A stretch of DNA of 64,000 nucleotides from NCBI RefSeq assembly GCF_023158935.1, contig NZ_CP096120.1, positions 1,054,001 through 1,118,000 on the forward strand, written 5' to 3'. This document shows, in pieces, positions 29,296 to 38,357 of the stretch (positions within the stretch are counted from its first letter, which is position 1; each line of letters starts with the position of its first letter). The DNA comes from Acinetobacter portensis. GTDB taxonomy: Bacteria > Pseudomonadota > Gammaproteobacteria > Pseudomonadales > Moraxellaceae. Position numbers and translations under genes: made by a program. Under the pieces are notes generated by a model, which worked only from the letters and a program-made list of their open reading frames with translations, was not told the origin of the DNA and ran no database searches.

Positions 29296-29762
29296 AAGAG
29301 TTAATAGAAAGTGAAACTAGTATAGTTTCTTTTCAAAGCACTAAAAGTTATGTACGTTTTAAACCAAAATTTATATACGATAAGGTTGGGGTATTAAAGG
29401 AAAAAGGAATTTTTCCTAAAGATGAAGATATAGATGACGATTGGATTTATTTATTTGAATTTAATATTAGGAATAATTGTATTAATTTTGATTTGAAAAT
29501 TGGTGATGGTGACTCAGATATCAGATCAAAAATTTTAGATATATATCAGAATAACTCTCATTTTTTTAATAAAGTGAATAAGAAATTTTCTTTGAAATGG
29601 CATTTATCATTTCAGAAAGAAATTTTACGTAGAGATGAGTTTGAGAGATTCATAGAAACTGGCAATATAGAAGAAACTAAAATTATTATTACTAGGCGTT
29701 TCCAAGAGCTTATGGAAAAAATAAAAGAGTATGAAAAAATTATTTTCAATGAATTGAGTTAG
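29296..29762 (+). pseudogene. PD-(D/E)XK nuclease family gene, 3' part
   Basis: The remainder of the interrupted gene. The first five bases are the duplicated target AAGAG; from 29301 the frame (beginning L-I-E-S-E-T) is open to the stop at 29760-29762 and continues codon 258 of the 5' part. It supplies 153 residues of a polar, aromatic- and lysine-rich C-terminal domain. It has no good start of its own, so it is probably not translated unless from an internal TTG at 29493. Confidence 0.8.
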
Positions 29763-29785
29763 TTTTATAAGTTAATTTAAAGACA

Positions 29786-29808
29786 AAACCCCTCAATTGA
29801 GGGGTTTA
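29786..29808. terminator. bidirectional terminator
   Basis: The palindromic stem AAAACCCCTCAATTGAGGGGTTT lies between the interrupted nuclease gene and the convergent rluE. Confidence 0.75.
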
Positions 29809-29826
29809 ATTTATAACTTTTAAATC

Positions 29827-30618
29827 TTAACGACCATTACGTCCGCGGCCACGTGGTGCTTTCGTATTCGGGCGCGTAGTACCATTAGTTCTACGCTTCG
29901 GCTTCTCGCTATCATCCATCTGCCAAATACGTTTCGTACCAGAAGACTTCTTCACAGAACCATCTTTATTCTTACGAACCATAGGCTTACCGCCAGTACC
30001 ACCTGGTTTCTTCACATAAGAACGTGAACGGTACGGCTCTTCAGCAGGAACATTTTGAAAATCAGGATATAAAAGCGGTTCAATTTCTTTCGTTTCACCT
30101 GGTTTTAAGACCATTTGAACTAAATCAATTTGACCAATTTTAGTACGAATTAAACGCAAAGTAGGGAAACCAACCGCAGAAGTCATACGACGAACTTGAC
30201 GGTTACGACCTTCACAAATAGAAATTTCTACCCAAGACGTTGGCACAGACGCACGGAAACGAACAGGAGGATTACGTTCCCATAACCATTCAGGCTCTTC
30301 AACTTTTTCTGCTTTAGCAGGCAAAGTCATACCATCTTTAAGCTCTACACCTTTACGAAGTTGCTCAAGTGCTTCTTCAGTTACATCACCTTCAACCTGA
30401 ACCAAGTAAGTCTTAAACTTCTTATTTTCAGGATTCGTGATGTATTGGTTTAAACCACCATGATCGGTTAAAAATACTAAACCTTCAGAGTCCATGTCCA
30501 AACGACCAGCAAGACGCAATGTTGGATCGTTAACGAAGTCCGCCATAGTTTGGTGTTTTTCGTCGGCACGGAATTGAGAGAGAACGTCATAAGGTTTGTT
30601 TAGAATAACAATTTTCAT
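29827..30618 (-). CDS. rluE: 23S rRNA pseudouridine synthase, RluE type
   Basis: A 263-residue enzyme of the RsuA/RluB/E/F family; RluE makes pseudouridine 2457 in 23S rRNA. The catalytic aspartate is D41 in GRLDMDSEGL. It begins directly with the catalytic domain (MKIVILNKPYDVLSQF) and lacks the S4 domain, which fits RluE rather than RluB or RluF. The last 70 or so residues are a basic, glycine- and arginine-rich disordered tail, longer than in E. coli RluE, possibly for rRNA binding. Confidence 0.88.
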   Translation of the reverse strand: MKIVILNKPYDVLSQFRADEKHQTMADFVNDPTLRLAGRLDMDSEGLVFLTDHGGLNQYITNPENKKFKTYLVQVEGDVTEEALEQLRKGVELKDGMTLPAKAEKVEEPEWLWERNPPVRFRASVPTSWVEISICEGRNRQVRRMTSAVGFPTLRLIRTKIGQIDLVQMVLKPGETKEIEPLLYPDFQNVPAEEPYRSRSYVKKPGGTGGKPMVRKNKDGSVKKSSGTKRIWQMDDSEKPKRRTNGTTRPNTKAPRGRGRNGR

Positions 30619-30736
30619 TGTAACCTATTGATATAAAATAAAAGAATTTTTTGAGCTTTGGGAGTTACCCGTTTAAGAACCCAATTTAATAAAGGTAGGG
30701 TGTATTGAGGTGTAAAAAGCCCACTAGATGTTGCCT

Positions 30737-30767
30737 ACTATAGCAGATTCTTGCTTATGCTCCTCAA
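30737..30767 (-). promoter_or_regulatory. possible promoter of rluE
   Basis: On the minus strand an extended -10 (TGCTATAGT, 30737-30745) has TTGAGG 19 bases upstream (30762-30767). The spacer is long, so the call rests on the extended -10. The leader would be about 115 nt. Confidence 0.35.
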
Positions 30768-31000
30768 TTTTATTTTTATGTGAAATTACGATTGATTTAT
30801 CAAGTTAATTTTTGGCTTTTAAAAATGAAACTTTAATTAAAAAATGCCAAGTTGTTGATATATACAACGCTAGATAAAATTCACCTTTAAAATTCGCAAC
30901 TTAGCTTTTTGATAAAACTATCTAATTGAAATTATTATTGGATATTGAGTTTTTAATTGTAATTGTTAAATGTATTTTGATCATTCAATGATGTATTTCA

Positions 31001-31030
31001 CTGCAAAGTTGGATTGAATGTCTGTATAAT
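31001..31030 (+). promoter_or_regulatory. pyrB promoter
   Basis: CTGCAA (-35, 31001-31006) and TATAAT (-10, 31025-31030) are separated by 18 bases. AAGGA precedes the pyrB ATG at normal spacing. The short leader leaves no room for an attenuator. Confidence 0.5.
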
Positions 31031-31059
31031 ATGTTGACTTAGCATATAAGGAATCCACC

Positions 31060-32076
31060 ATGCATTTGGCGGCACTGCATACCCCGAGCCAGATTCAGCT
31101 CAACCAAAACGGAAACCTAAAGCACTTTTTGACCATTGAAGGTCTATCTAAAGAAACTCTCACAAAAATATTGGACACAGCACAGTCCTTTTTTAATGAC
31201 CAAAATCAGCTAATTACCAACAATCTTTTAGAAGGTCGTACGGTAATGAATCTTTTCTTCGAAAACTCTACACGTACTCGTACAACTTTCGAAGCAGCTG
31301 CAAAGCGTCTTTCTGCAAATGTATTAAATATTGATATTGCTCGCTCAAGTACATCTAAAGGTGAAACTTTACGTGACACGCTTTGGAACTTAGAAGCGAT
31401 GGCGGCAGATATTTTTGTGGTTCGTCATTCGTCTTCGGGTGCAGCACATTTTATTGCTAAAGATGTATGTCCAAATATTGCCATTATTAATGCAGGTGAT
31501 GGGCGTCACGCACATCCTACGCAAGCAATGTTAGACATGCTGACCATTCGCCGTGAAACTAAGAAAAAATTTGAAGATATTTCTATTGCCATTATTGGTG
31601 ATATTAAACATTCACGTGTAGCACGTTCAGATGTTGCAGCATTGCAAACATTGGGCTGTAAAGATATTCGTGTTATTGCACCAAATACATTACTTCCATA
31701 TGGTTTTGATGAATATGGCGAAGGTGTTCGCTTATTTAACAAAATGGAAGATGGTATTAAAGATTGCGACGTGATTATTACCTTACGTATTCAAAATGAA
31801 CGTATCGATTCTCCTGCGTTGGCTTCACAATCTGAATTCTACAAAATGTATGGCTTGAATAAAGAACGTCTTGCTTTAGCAAAATCAGATTGCATCGTTA
31901 TGCATCCGGGGCCTATGAACCGTGGTGTAGAAATTGACTCAAGCATTGCAGATGGTTCGCAATCTGTAATTTTGAATCAGGTAACAAACGGTATTGCAGT
32001 GCGTATGGCGGTACTTGCGTTGTCTATGCAAGGTCAGTTGCAAGAAAAGGGTTTATTAGAAGCGATTGCGGTATAA
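31060..32076 (+). CDS. pyrB: aspartate carbamoyltransferase catalytic subunit
   Basis: A 338-residue enzyme joining carbamoyl phosphate and aspartate, the committed step of pyrimidine synthesis. The carbamoyl phosphate motif FFENSTRTR, the HPTQAMLD block and the late HPGPMNRG signature are present. The N-terminus is longer than in E. coli PyrB, as in the Pseudomonas type, where it takes part in the dodecameric complex with PyrC'. The next gene follows nine bases downstream and encodes that partner. Confidence 0.96.
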   Translation: MHLAALHTPSQIQLNQNGNLKHFLTIEGLSKETLTKILDTAQSFFNDQNQLITNNLLEGRTVMNLFFENSTRTRTTFEAAAKRLSANVLNIDIARSSTSKGETLRDTLWNLEAMAADIFVVRHSSSGAAHFIAKDVCPNIAIINAGDGRHAHPTQAMLDMLTIRRETKKKFEDISIAIIGDIKHSRVARSDVAALQTLGCKDIRVIAPNTLLPYGFDEYGEGVRLFNKMEDGIKDCDVIITLRIQNERIDSPALASQSEFYKMYGLNKERLALAKSDCIVMHPGPMNRGVEIDSSIADGSQSVILNQVTNGIAVRMAVLALSMQGQLQEKGLLEAIAV

Positions 32077-32085
32077 GGGATAGTC

Positions 32086-33321
32086 ATGAGTATTGTTAAA
32101 ATTGAAAATGTACGTGTCTTAGACCCAATTGCTAAAACGGACAGCGTACAAACTGTATATGTTGAAAATGGCAAATTGGTTGCAGAAACAGCCAATGTTG
32201 CTGAAACCATTAATGGTGAAGGCAAATGGTTAATGCCTACCATGGTAGATTTGTGCGCGCGTTTACGTGAACCGGGTCAGCAACAACATGGTACGTTAAA
32301 ATCTGAAGGTAAAGCGGCACGTGAAAATGGTATTTTGCACGTATTCACGCCACCAGATTCAAAACCAATTGTTCAAGATAATGGCGCACTTATTCACGGC
32401 CTAGTTGAAAAAGCGATGTTAGATGGTGGTATTTATCTACAAGTGATTGGTGCTCAAACCCAAGGCTTATTAGGTAAACAACCTGCAAACATGGCTGGTT
32501 TGAAAAAGGGCGGTTGTACTGCTGTTTCAAATGCCAATGCAAGTTTTGAAAATGATGATGTTGTACTTCGCACATTAGAATACGCAGCAGGTCTAGATAT
32601 GACCGTTGTGTTCTATGCAGAAGAACCTCAAATTGCGAAAGATGGTTGTGTACATGAAGGCTTTGTTGCTTCACGCCAAGGCTTGCCAACAATTCCTGCT
32701 TTGGCAGAAACCATTGCCATTGCAAAATACTTGCTAATGATTGAAGCAACAGGCGTAAGTGCTCACTTTGGCTTATTGTCATGTGGTGCTTCTGTTGAGC
32801 TCATTAAAATTGCGAAAGCCAAAGGTTTAAATATCACTTGTGATGTTGCAATGCATCAACTGCATTTAACAGATCAATTGATTGATGGTTTTAACTCACT
32901 TGCACACGTGCGTCCGCCACTTCGTTCTGAAAAAGACAAAGAGTTGCTTCGCCAAGGTGTGAAAGATGGTGTAATTGATGCGATTTGTACGCACCATGAA
33001 CCATTAAGCAGTTCTGCGAAAATGGCACCATTTGCTGAAACATTATCTGGATTTACAGCGTTTGATACCTATATTCCATTTGGTATTCAACTGATTAAAG
33101 AAGGTTTGTTTGAACCTTTAGAATGGGTTGAAAAAGTGACTGTTGCACCTGCAAAAGTTGCCAATATGTATGATCGATGGGTGGCTGAATCTGGTTGGGT
33201 ATTAATTGATCCTGAAGTTGAATGGACAATTACCAAAGATTCAATTATCTCTCAAGGTAAAAATACGCCATTAATTCAGCAAACTGTACGAGCGAAAGCA
33301 CTTCGTACTTTTACAGCTTAG
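32086..33321 (+). CDS. pyrC': dihydroorotase-like PyrC', probably non-catalytic partner of PyrB
   Basis: A 411-residue amidohydrolase-fold protein in tight operon with pyrB. The metal-binding HxH expected after the first strand (DxHxHxREPG) is replaced by D55-L-C57-A-R59-LREPG, so the first two zinc ligands are missing. This is characteristic of Pseudomonas PyrC', which has no dihydroorotase activity but is needed to assemble active aspartate transcarbamoylase. A separate active dihydroorotase should exist elsewhere in the genome. The structural role is inferred from that family knowledge. Confidence 0.88.
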   Translation: MSIVKIENVRVLDPIAKTDSVQTVYVENGKLVAETANVAETINGEGKWLMPTMVDLCARLREPGQQQHGTLKSEGKAARENGILHVFTPPDSKPIVQDNGALIHGLVEKAMLDGGIYLQVIGAQTQGLLGKQPANMAGLKKGGCTAVSNANASFENDDVVLRTLEYAAGLDMTVVFYAEEPQIAKDGCVHEGFVASRQGLPTIPALAETIAIAKYLLMIEATGVSAHFGLLSCGASVELIKIAKAKGLNITCDVAMHQLHLTDQLIDGFNSLAHVRPPLRSEKDKELLRQGVKDGVIDAICTHHEPLSSSAKMAPFAETLSGFTAFDTYIPFGIQLIKEGLFEPLEWVEKVTVAPAKVANMYDRWVAESGWVLIDPEVEWTITKDSIISQGKNTPLIQQTVRAKALRTFTA

Positions 33322-33355
33322 CTTTAATTGTGGTACTAAATTAAAGTGTAATGAT

Positions 33356-33383
33356 AAAAAGTCAGCCTAGGCTGACTTTTTTG
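33356..33383 (+). terminator. rho-independent terminator after pyrC'
   Basis: The perfect stem AAAAAGTCAGCC/GGCTGACTTTTT, with two intervening bases, is followed by T residues. Confidence 0.85.
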
Positions 33384-33481
33384 TTACATAAATATATTTA
33401 ATAAGAAATTTAAAATGTTTTACATAGAATAAAAAATAACCTATAAGTAGTTGAACTGACATTTACATTCGTGGGGGCGAA

Positions 33482-34069
33482 ATGTCTTTTAATATAATTT
33501 ATTTATTACAACAACAAGTAACACCTATTGTTCTTGCTGAAGAAAAAGAAGATTTTTTATTTAAAAAACAGGCTTTAACTGATTTTTATCCTATTCTATT
33601 ATCCGCAATAAATGCCAAACCAGAATTGTTCGAAAAATTACGTGATCAAGTCCAACCAGATATCACAGAGATTTTTGATAATAATTTAGAAACTACTCAG
33701 CAAGTTTTAAATTATATTAGTGGGGAAGCATCTACAGAAGATGTAAATACCATATTAAATGCATCGCTCGGACCTTCTTTAAACTTACTAGTAAGTGAAG
33801 CAGGCTCAAGTGATATACAAGTGATTGGGCATTTAATTAAAGGGCAAATGCCATTAGTACTTAATGCTTTACCTGCATGGTCGGATGATTTGCTAAGAAT
33901 TTCGGGTATAAGAAATTCAGTAGAAGAAGTTCGTGAAGAATTAAAAAAGCCTGAAGAGTTGAGAGCTACACGTTCTGGTAAAAAGAAGAAACCATTTCCA
34001 ATACAATACGTTGTAGTTTTTATTTTGGCTGTGCTTTTATTTATGGTGGTGAAATCATTTTTAGAGTAG
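33482..34069 (+). CDS. hypothetical protein with C-terminal membrane anchor
   Basis: A 195-residue protein. Residues 1-150 form a mostly helical soluble region; a lysine-rich stretch (RSGKKKKPFP near residue 168) precedes one transmembrane segment at the extreme C-terminus (about 174-193). This is the layout of a tail-anchored protein with its bulk in the cytosol. The soluble part faintly recalls DUF937-type repeats, but I would not name it. The start has a GGGGGCG just upstream. Its function is unknown. Confidence 0.7.
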   Translation: MSFNIIYLLQQQVTPIVLAEEKEDFLFKKQALTDFYPILLSAINAKPELFEKLRDQVQPDITEIFDNNLETTQQVLNYISGEASTEDVNTILNASLGPSLNLLVSEAGSSDIQVIGHLIKGQMPLVLNALPAWSDDLLRISGIRNSVEEVREELKKPEELRATRSGKKKKPFPIQYVVVFILAVLLFMVVKSFLE

Positions 34070-34241
34070 AAAAATAATGGTTCGAAAATACAAATTCGAA
34101 AGTAGTATTTGGGGTCACATTATAGATTAATAATTGCCAAGTTCAGAAACTATAGAAAAGGTAAAATGAGTTTATTTCATAATTTATAAAAAGTACAAAT
34201 GAATTAATTTGTACATTGAATATTGTATTTATTTTAAAGAT

Positions 34242-34270
34242 TAAAAAGGGCGTTGATTCGTCCTTTTTTT
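34242..34270 (+). terminator. rho-independent terminator
   Basis: A 10-bp stem with one G-T pair (AAAAAGGGCG/CGTCCTTTTT) has a 6-nt loop and is followed by T residues. Confidence 0.75.
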
Positions 34271-34308
34271 ATTGGCATGCTGTAGAAAATAAACGTTGTG
34301 AATGAATC

Positions 34309-35088
34309 ATGAGAATTAGTTTTATTGGTGCAGGGCGAGTTGCGTATCATTTGGCAAAAGCGCTAGGTTCACAGCATCAAGTTGTACAAATTTATAGTCG
34401 TACTTTTGAAAAAGCAGAATGGCTGTCACTGCAAGTTCAAGCACAAGCAATTTCTAATTTTGAAAATATAAATACTGATATTGATTTAATGATTATCGCC
34501 GTGAGTGATCAATCAATTAAAGGTGTAATTGAACAAATTAGCCCTTATTTAAAAGATGTTTGTATTGTGCATACATCGGGAAGTACACACTTAAATGTTT
34601 TGGCGAAAACTCACGATAAATGTGGTGTATTTTATCCGCTACAAACGTTTAGTTTGGAACGTGAAATAGACTGGGAAAATACACCTTTATTTATAGAAGC
34701 AGCGAATAAACAGGATTTAGAAAATTTAGTTTATTTAGCAAATAGCCTAAGCAATAAATTGTATTCTTATAATTCAGAACAACGTTTAAGTTTACATTTG
34801 GCTGCTATTTTCGCTTGTAATTTTAGTAATTATTGTTATGACATGGCAAAGCAAATTGTCGATGCAAAACACGTGGATTTCAGTTTGTTATATCCTTTAA
34901 TTCAAGAAACGGCGAATAAAGCTTTAGCGAATAATCCGAAAGATATGCAAACAGGTCCTGCAATGCGCGGTGATGAAAATATCATTCAGATGCATCAAGA
35001 AATGTTAAAACAAGAAAAGAGAGAAGATTTACAAGAAGTGTATGCTTTACTCAGTCAGCAAATTATACAAAGACATACCAAATTATAG
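34309..35088 (+). CDS. Rossmann-fold oxidoreductase-like protein with DUF2520 domain
   Basis: A 259-residue protein. An N-terminal Rossmann domain opens with ISFIGAGRVAYHLAKAL (GxGxxA dinucleotide-binding loop), followed by a helical C-terminal DUF2520-type domain with the characteristic LHLAAIFACNFSNY stretch near residue 165. The family resembles NADP-dependent ketopantoate and pyrroline-carboxylate reductases, but its reaction is not established. It is a single-gene unit between two hairpins. Confidence 0.8.
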   Translation: MRISFIGAGRVAYHLAKALGSQHQVVQIYSRTFEKAEWLSLQVQAQAISNFENINTDIDLMIIAVSDQSIKGVIEQISPYLKDVCIVHTSGSTHLNVLAKTHDKCGVFYPLQTFSLEREIDWENTPLFIEAANKQDLENLVYLANSLSNKLYSYNSEQRLSLHLAAIFACNFSNYCYDMAKQIVDAKHVDFSLLYPLIQETANKALANNPKDMQTGPAMRGDENIIQMHQEMLKQEKREDLQEVYALLSQQIIQRHTKL

Positions 35089-35097
35089 ATAAAAGAA

Positions 35098-35118
35098 AAG
35101 GGCTCTTATAGAGCCCTT
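35098..35118 (-). terminator. terminator after trmB
   Basis: The 8-bp stem AAGGGCTC/GAGCCCTT has a 5-nt loop, with a T-rich stretch on the minus strand downstream. It may also stop plus-strand transcription weakly. Confidence 0.7.
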
Positions 35119-35147
35119 AAATCTTAATGCTTAGATATTAGTAAATA

Positions 35148-35864
35148 TTACTTAATTTTTTTGAAAAGGAAGTCATTAATTTTATGACCTTCTTCTAAAC
35201 CACGACGTTCAAATTTAGTTTGTGGGCGCCAATCTGGACGAGGATAGCTATTGCCTTTACCTGCCATATTTTCAAGATTTGGACGATTATCTAAAACATC
35301 TAACATCCATTCAGCGTATGGTTCCCAGTCTGTTGCAGCGTGGAACGTACCGCCCATTTCTAACTTTTGTTCAACCAATGGCATACGGTCATGAGAAACG
35401 AAACGACGTTTGAAATGACGTTTTTTCTGCCAAGGATCAGGGAAGTATAATTGAATTGCATTAATGCTGTTATCTGGCATTTCACGTAATACTTGAATTG
35501 CATCTGCATCTAGTAGGCGTAAGTTAGTTAAACCTGCCATACCTGCTTCATATACGCATTGCGCGATACCAGGTACGTGTACTTCAATACCTACAAAGTT
35601 ACGTTCAGGGTTGGCTTTTGCCATAAGTACCAATGAACGACCCATACCAAAACCAATTTCTACAGTTAAAGGGTGTTCAGGATGTTCAAAGTGTTGGCGT
35701 AAATCACCAACTGGATATTCCAAAATTAGGTGAGCGTATTGTTCAAGCGCAGTACGTTGAGAAGTATTTAGCGGAGAAGAACGGCGCATGAAAGTTACAA
35801 TTTCACGGTGCTCATTCAGGTTTTCCAGCTCTACAACTTGCTGGTCTAATTGATCGTTCGACAT
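35148..35864 (-). CDS. trmB: tRNA (guanine-N7)-methyltransferase
   Basis: A 238-residue SAM-dependent enzyme making m7G46 in tRNA. Visible signatures are the SAM loop EIGFGMGRSL, FVGIEVHVPG, the NAIQLYFPDPWQKKRHFKRR block that carries the catalytic aspartate, and the C-terminal TKFERRG. Length and N-terminal extension fit gammaproteobacterial TrmB. Confidence 0.96.
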   Translation of the reverse strand: MSNDQLDQQVVELENLNEHREIVTFMRRSSPLNTSQRTALEQYAHLILEYPVGDLRQHFEHPEHPLTVEIGFGMGRSLVLMAKANPERNFVGIEVHVPGIAQCVYEAGMAGLTNLRLLDADAIQVLREMPDNSINAIQLYFPDPWQKKRHFKRRFVSHDRMPLVEQKLEMGGTFHAATDWEPYAEWMLDVLDNRPNLENMAGKGNSYPRPDWRPQTKFERRGLEEGHKINDFLFKKIK

Positions 35865-35964
35865 AATTTTGGCAATGTTAAAAACTACGAATGCGGTATT
35901 TTAAGTGCTAAGCTTCACAAGTCAAACTTTTATATGGCTTTATCTAAAATTTGAACAAAAAATA

Positions 35965-35995
35965 CAAGAAAAGCGTTCAATAGGCGCTTTTCTTG
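35965..35995 (-). terminator. terminator after the SulP transporter gene
   Basis: The perfect 11-bp stem CAAGAAAAGCG/CGCTTTTCTTG has a 9-nt loop and lies just past the stop codon of the minus-strand gene. Confidence 0.75.
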
Positions 35996-36002
35996 TTTGA
36001 AA

Positions 36003-37448
36003 TTAATTATATTTGTCTATAAGTATGCTACTCGCTTCGTTTAAGCCAATAATATTTACTTCAATATTTTTGTCGTTAAATTTTTTCACTACGCTGTTAA
36101 ACATGTTGACTGAAGTAACATCCCAAATATGTGCATGAGTTAAATCTAGCTCTACAGACTGAACGTTTTCGTTAAAGTCGAAAAATTGTAAAAATTTATC
36201 TGAACTGCTAAAAAATATTTGCCCAGAAACAATGTATTTACGCTCATTGTTGATTAGTACAGATTCAACTTTCACAGAGCTTTCTAATTTATTAATAATG
36301 AATAGCGCAGAAAGTAAAACACCAACACATACACCAATGGCTAAGTTATGCGTTGCAAGTACGACAATAATCACTGAAATCATCACCACATTAAAAGAAA
36401 TTGGGTGATTTCTAAATTGTTTGACCGAATGCCATTGAAATGTCGTAAATGACACCATAATCATAATGGCAACAAGTGCAGCCATTGGAATATAAGCAAG
36501 CCAATCTTTAAAAAACACGACTAAACACAGTAAGAATAGGCCCGCAATAAGTGTAGATAAGCGTGTACGTGCACCAGAGCTTACATTAATAATCGATTGT
36601 CCAATCATGGCGCAACCTGCCATACCGCCCATAAATCCGCTAACAATATTAGCAAAGCCTTGCCCGCGACATTCTTTATGCTTATCACTTTGCGTTTGAG
36701 TTACTTCATCGACTATGGTGGTAGTCATCATAGTTTCAAGTAAACCAACTGTAGCAAGCGTAATAGAATAGGGAAGAATGATGCTGAGTGTTTCAAAATT
36801 GAGTGGAATTTGAGGAATGAGGAAAATAGGTAATGTATCTGGGAATGTACCTAAATCGCTCACCGTTCGCATATCTGCACCTAAAAATAGTGCTAAACAG
36901 CTTAAAACAATAATACAAATAAGTGGTGATGGAATGCTTTTGCCAATTTTAGGTAAATAGGGAAATAGGTAAATAATTGCTAAACCTAAACCTACAAATA
37001 TATAGGCAGTAGTATCCATTTTATTTATTTCGGGAAGCTGTGCAGCAAAAATTAAAATCGCCAAAGCATTTAAGAAACCAAACACGACAGATTGTGAAAC
37101 AAAGCGCATGAGTTTGGCAACTTTAAAATAACCTGCAATAACTTGAATAATGCCTGTAAGTACGGTTGCAGCAAGTAAGTATTGCAAACCGTGTTCTTTT
37201 ACAAGCGTAATCATCAGCAGGGCAAGTGCGCCTGTTGCTGCGGAAATCATGGCAGGTCGCCCGCCAAAAAATGCAATAGAAACAGCAATACAAAAAGATG
37301 CGTATAAACCGACTTGTGGGTCTACACCAGCAATAGCGGAAAATGCAATTGATTCAGGAATTAAAGCTAAACCAACCACCAAACCTGCTAAAACATCGGT
37401 TCGTATATTAGAAAACCACTCATCTTTTTTTAAGCTAATCACGTGCAA
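36003..37448 (-). CDS. SulP family inorganic anion transporter with STAS domain
   Basis: A 481-residue inner-membrane protein of the SLC26/SulP family, which moves sulfate, bicarbonate or related anions. About 10-14 membrane segments cover residues 15-375. The opening [18 protein letters not shown] and the [13 protein letters not shown] block are family marks. A C-terminal STAS domain occupies about 385-480. The substrate cannot be decided from sequence; bicarbonate and sulfate are the obvious candidates. Confidence 0.9.
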   Translation of the reverse strand: MHVISLKKDEWFSNIRTDVLAGLVVGLALIPESIAFSAIAGVDPQVGLYASFCIAVSIAFFGGRPAMISAATGALALLMITLVKEHGLQYLLAATVLTGIIQVIAGYFKVAKLMRFVSQSVVFGFLNALAILIFAAQLPEINKMDTTAYIFVGLGLAIIYLFPYLPKIGKSIPSPLICIIVLSCLALFLGADMRTVSDLGTFPDTLPIFLIPQIPLNFETLSIILPYSITLATVGLLETMMTTTIVDEVTQTQSDKHKECRGQGFANIVSGFMGGMAGCAMIGQSIINVSSGARTRLSTLIAGLFLLCLVVFFKDWLAYIPMAALVAIMIMVSFTTFQWHSVKQFRNHPISFNVVMISVIIVVLATHNLAIGVCVGVLLSALFIINKLESSVKVESVLINNERKYIVSGQIFFSSSDKFLQFFDFNENVQSVELDLTHAHIWDVTSVNMFNSVVKKFNDKNIEVNIIGLNEASSILIDKYN

Positions 37449-37660
37449 TATTCAATAAACTCGAAAGTTGCATATGTTAAAGCAACTTTATTTAAAAAAG
37501 TATGAATATTCAGCTTGAATAATTTATGTAATTGAACAATATTGAAGACGTAATTGTGACTTTAATAGTTACGATTTGATAAAAATAAGTAGGTTTCTTT
37601 ACTTGAAAGTTTGACCGAAGCAATTTAAAACAGAGTATAGATAAATAACAAGGATCAAGT

Positions 37661-38272
37661 ATGAAGCTTTATTATTCGCCGGGTGCATGTTCACTTGCAT
37701 CACATATTATCTTAAATGAAATAAATGTAGATTTTGATTTAGAACGCGTTGATACAAAAACACATATCACAGAAAAAGGCACAGATTATTACACCATTAA
37801 CCCTAAAGGTTATGTGCCTGCATTGGAAATTAACCCAGGTTTAATTTTAACTGAAAATGTGGCAATTCTTCCTTTTTTAGCACAACATGATCCTAAGCAA
37901 GATTTAATTCCACCATCGGGTTTAGGACGTGCAAAAGTTTTAGAGTGGTTGGGTTACTTAAACTCAGAATTACACGATGCTTACGCTGTGTTTTTTGGTG
38001 CGCCATTAACAGATGATGCAAAGCAAAAAGCGTATGCAGAAATTGATCGATTATTGAAATACATCGATAGCACAATTGAAAAATCGGACAATGAATATTT
38101 GGTAGATGATAACTTTGGTCCAGCAGATGCTTATTTATTTGTACTTACAAACTGGTCTAATCTAATTCATCACGATTTAACGCCGTATAAAAATGTTATT
38201 GCGCTACGTAATAAAGTAGCTGCACGTCAATCTGTACAAATTGCAATGCGAGATGAAGGTTTAATTCCTTAA
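37661..38272 (+). CDS. glutathione S-transferase family protein
   Basis: A 203-residue cytosolic protein with a thioredoxin-like N-domain beginning MKLYYSPGACSLASHI; cysteine 10 is at the position used by bacterial beta-class enzymes. The cis-proline loop (KGYVPALEI) and the TENVAIL glutathione-binding block follow, then an all-helical C-domain. It conjugates or reduces substrates with glutathione; the physiological substrate is unknown. It is a single-gene unit with its own terminator. Confidence 0.92.
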   Translation: MKLYYSPGACSLASHIILNEINVDFDLERVDTKTHITEKGTDYYTINPKGYVPALEINPGLILTENVAILPFLAQHDPKQDLIPPSGLGRAKVLEWLGYLNSELHDAYAVFFGAPLTDDAKQKAYAEIDRLLKYIDSTIEKSDNEYLVDDNFGPADAYLFVLTNWSNLIHHDLTPYKNVIALRNKVAARQSVQIAMRDEGLIP

Positions 38273-38284
38273 GTTATATTGAAT

Positions 38285-38313
38285 AAAAAAGGACTCATGT
38301 AGAGTCCTTTTTT
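38285..38313. terminator. bidirectional terminator
   Basis: The stem AAAAAAGGACTC/GAGTCCTTTTTT has a 5-nt loop and lies between the convergent GST and thiG genes. Confidence 0.85.
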
Positions 38314-38357
38314 ATTGGAGATTCATTTAAATATTCAAATGAATAATCTACGTGGAT

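Larger units (their letters stand above)
30619..31059. other. divergent intergenic region rluE/pyrB
   Basis: A 441-bp AT-rich gap holding a possible minus-strand promoter for rluE and a plus-strand promoter for pyrB near 31001-31030. No gene or leader peptide of the PyrB-attenuation type was recognised. Confidence 0.5.

Noticed and set aside
30900..31059. PyrR- or leader-peptide-type attenuator for pyrB
   Set aside because: The leader after the predicted promoter is only about 20-25 bases, too short for a peptide and terminator.
32390..32782. 130-codon frame opposite pyrC'
   Set aside because: Fully antisense to a conserved operon gene with no start signal.
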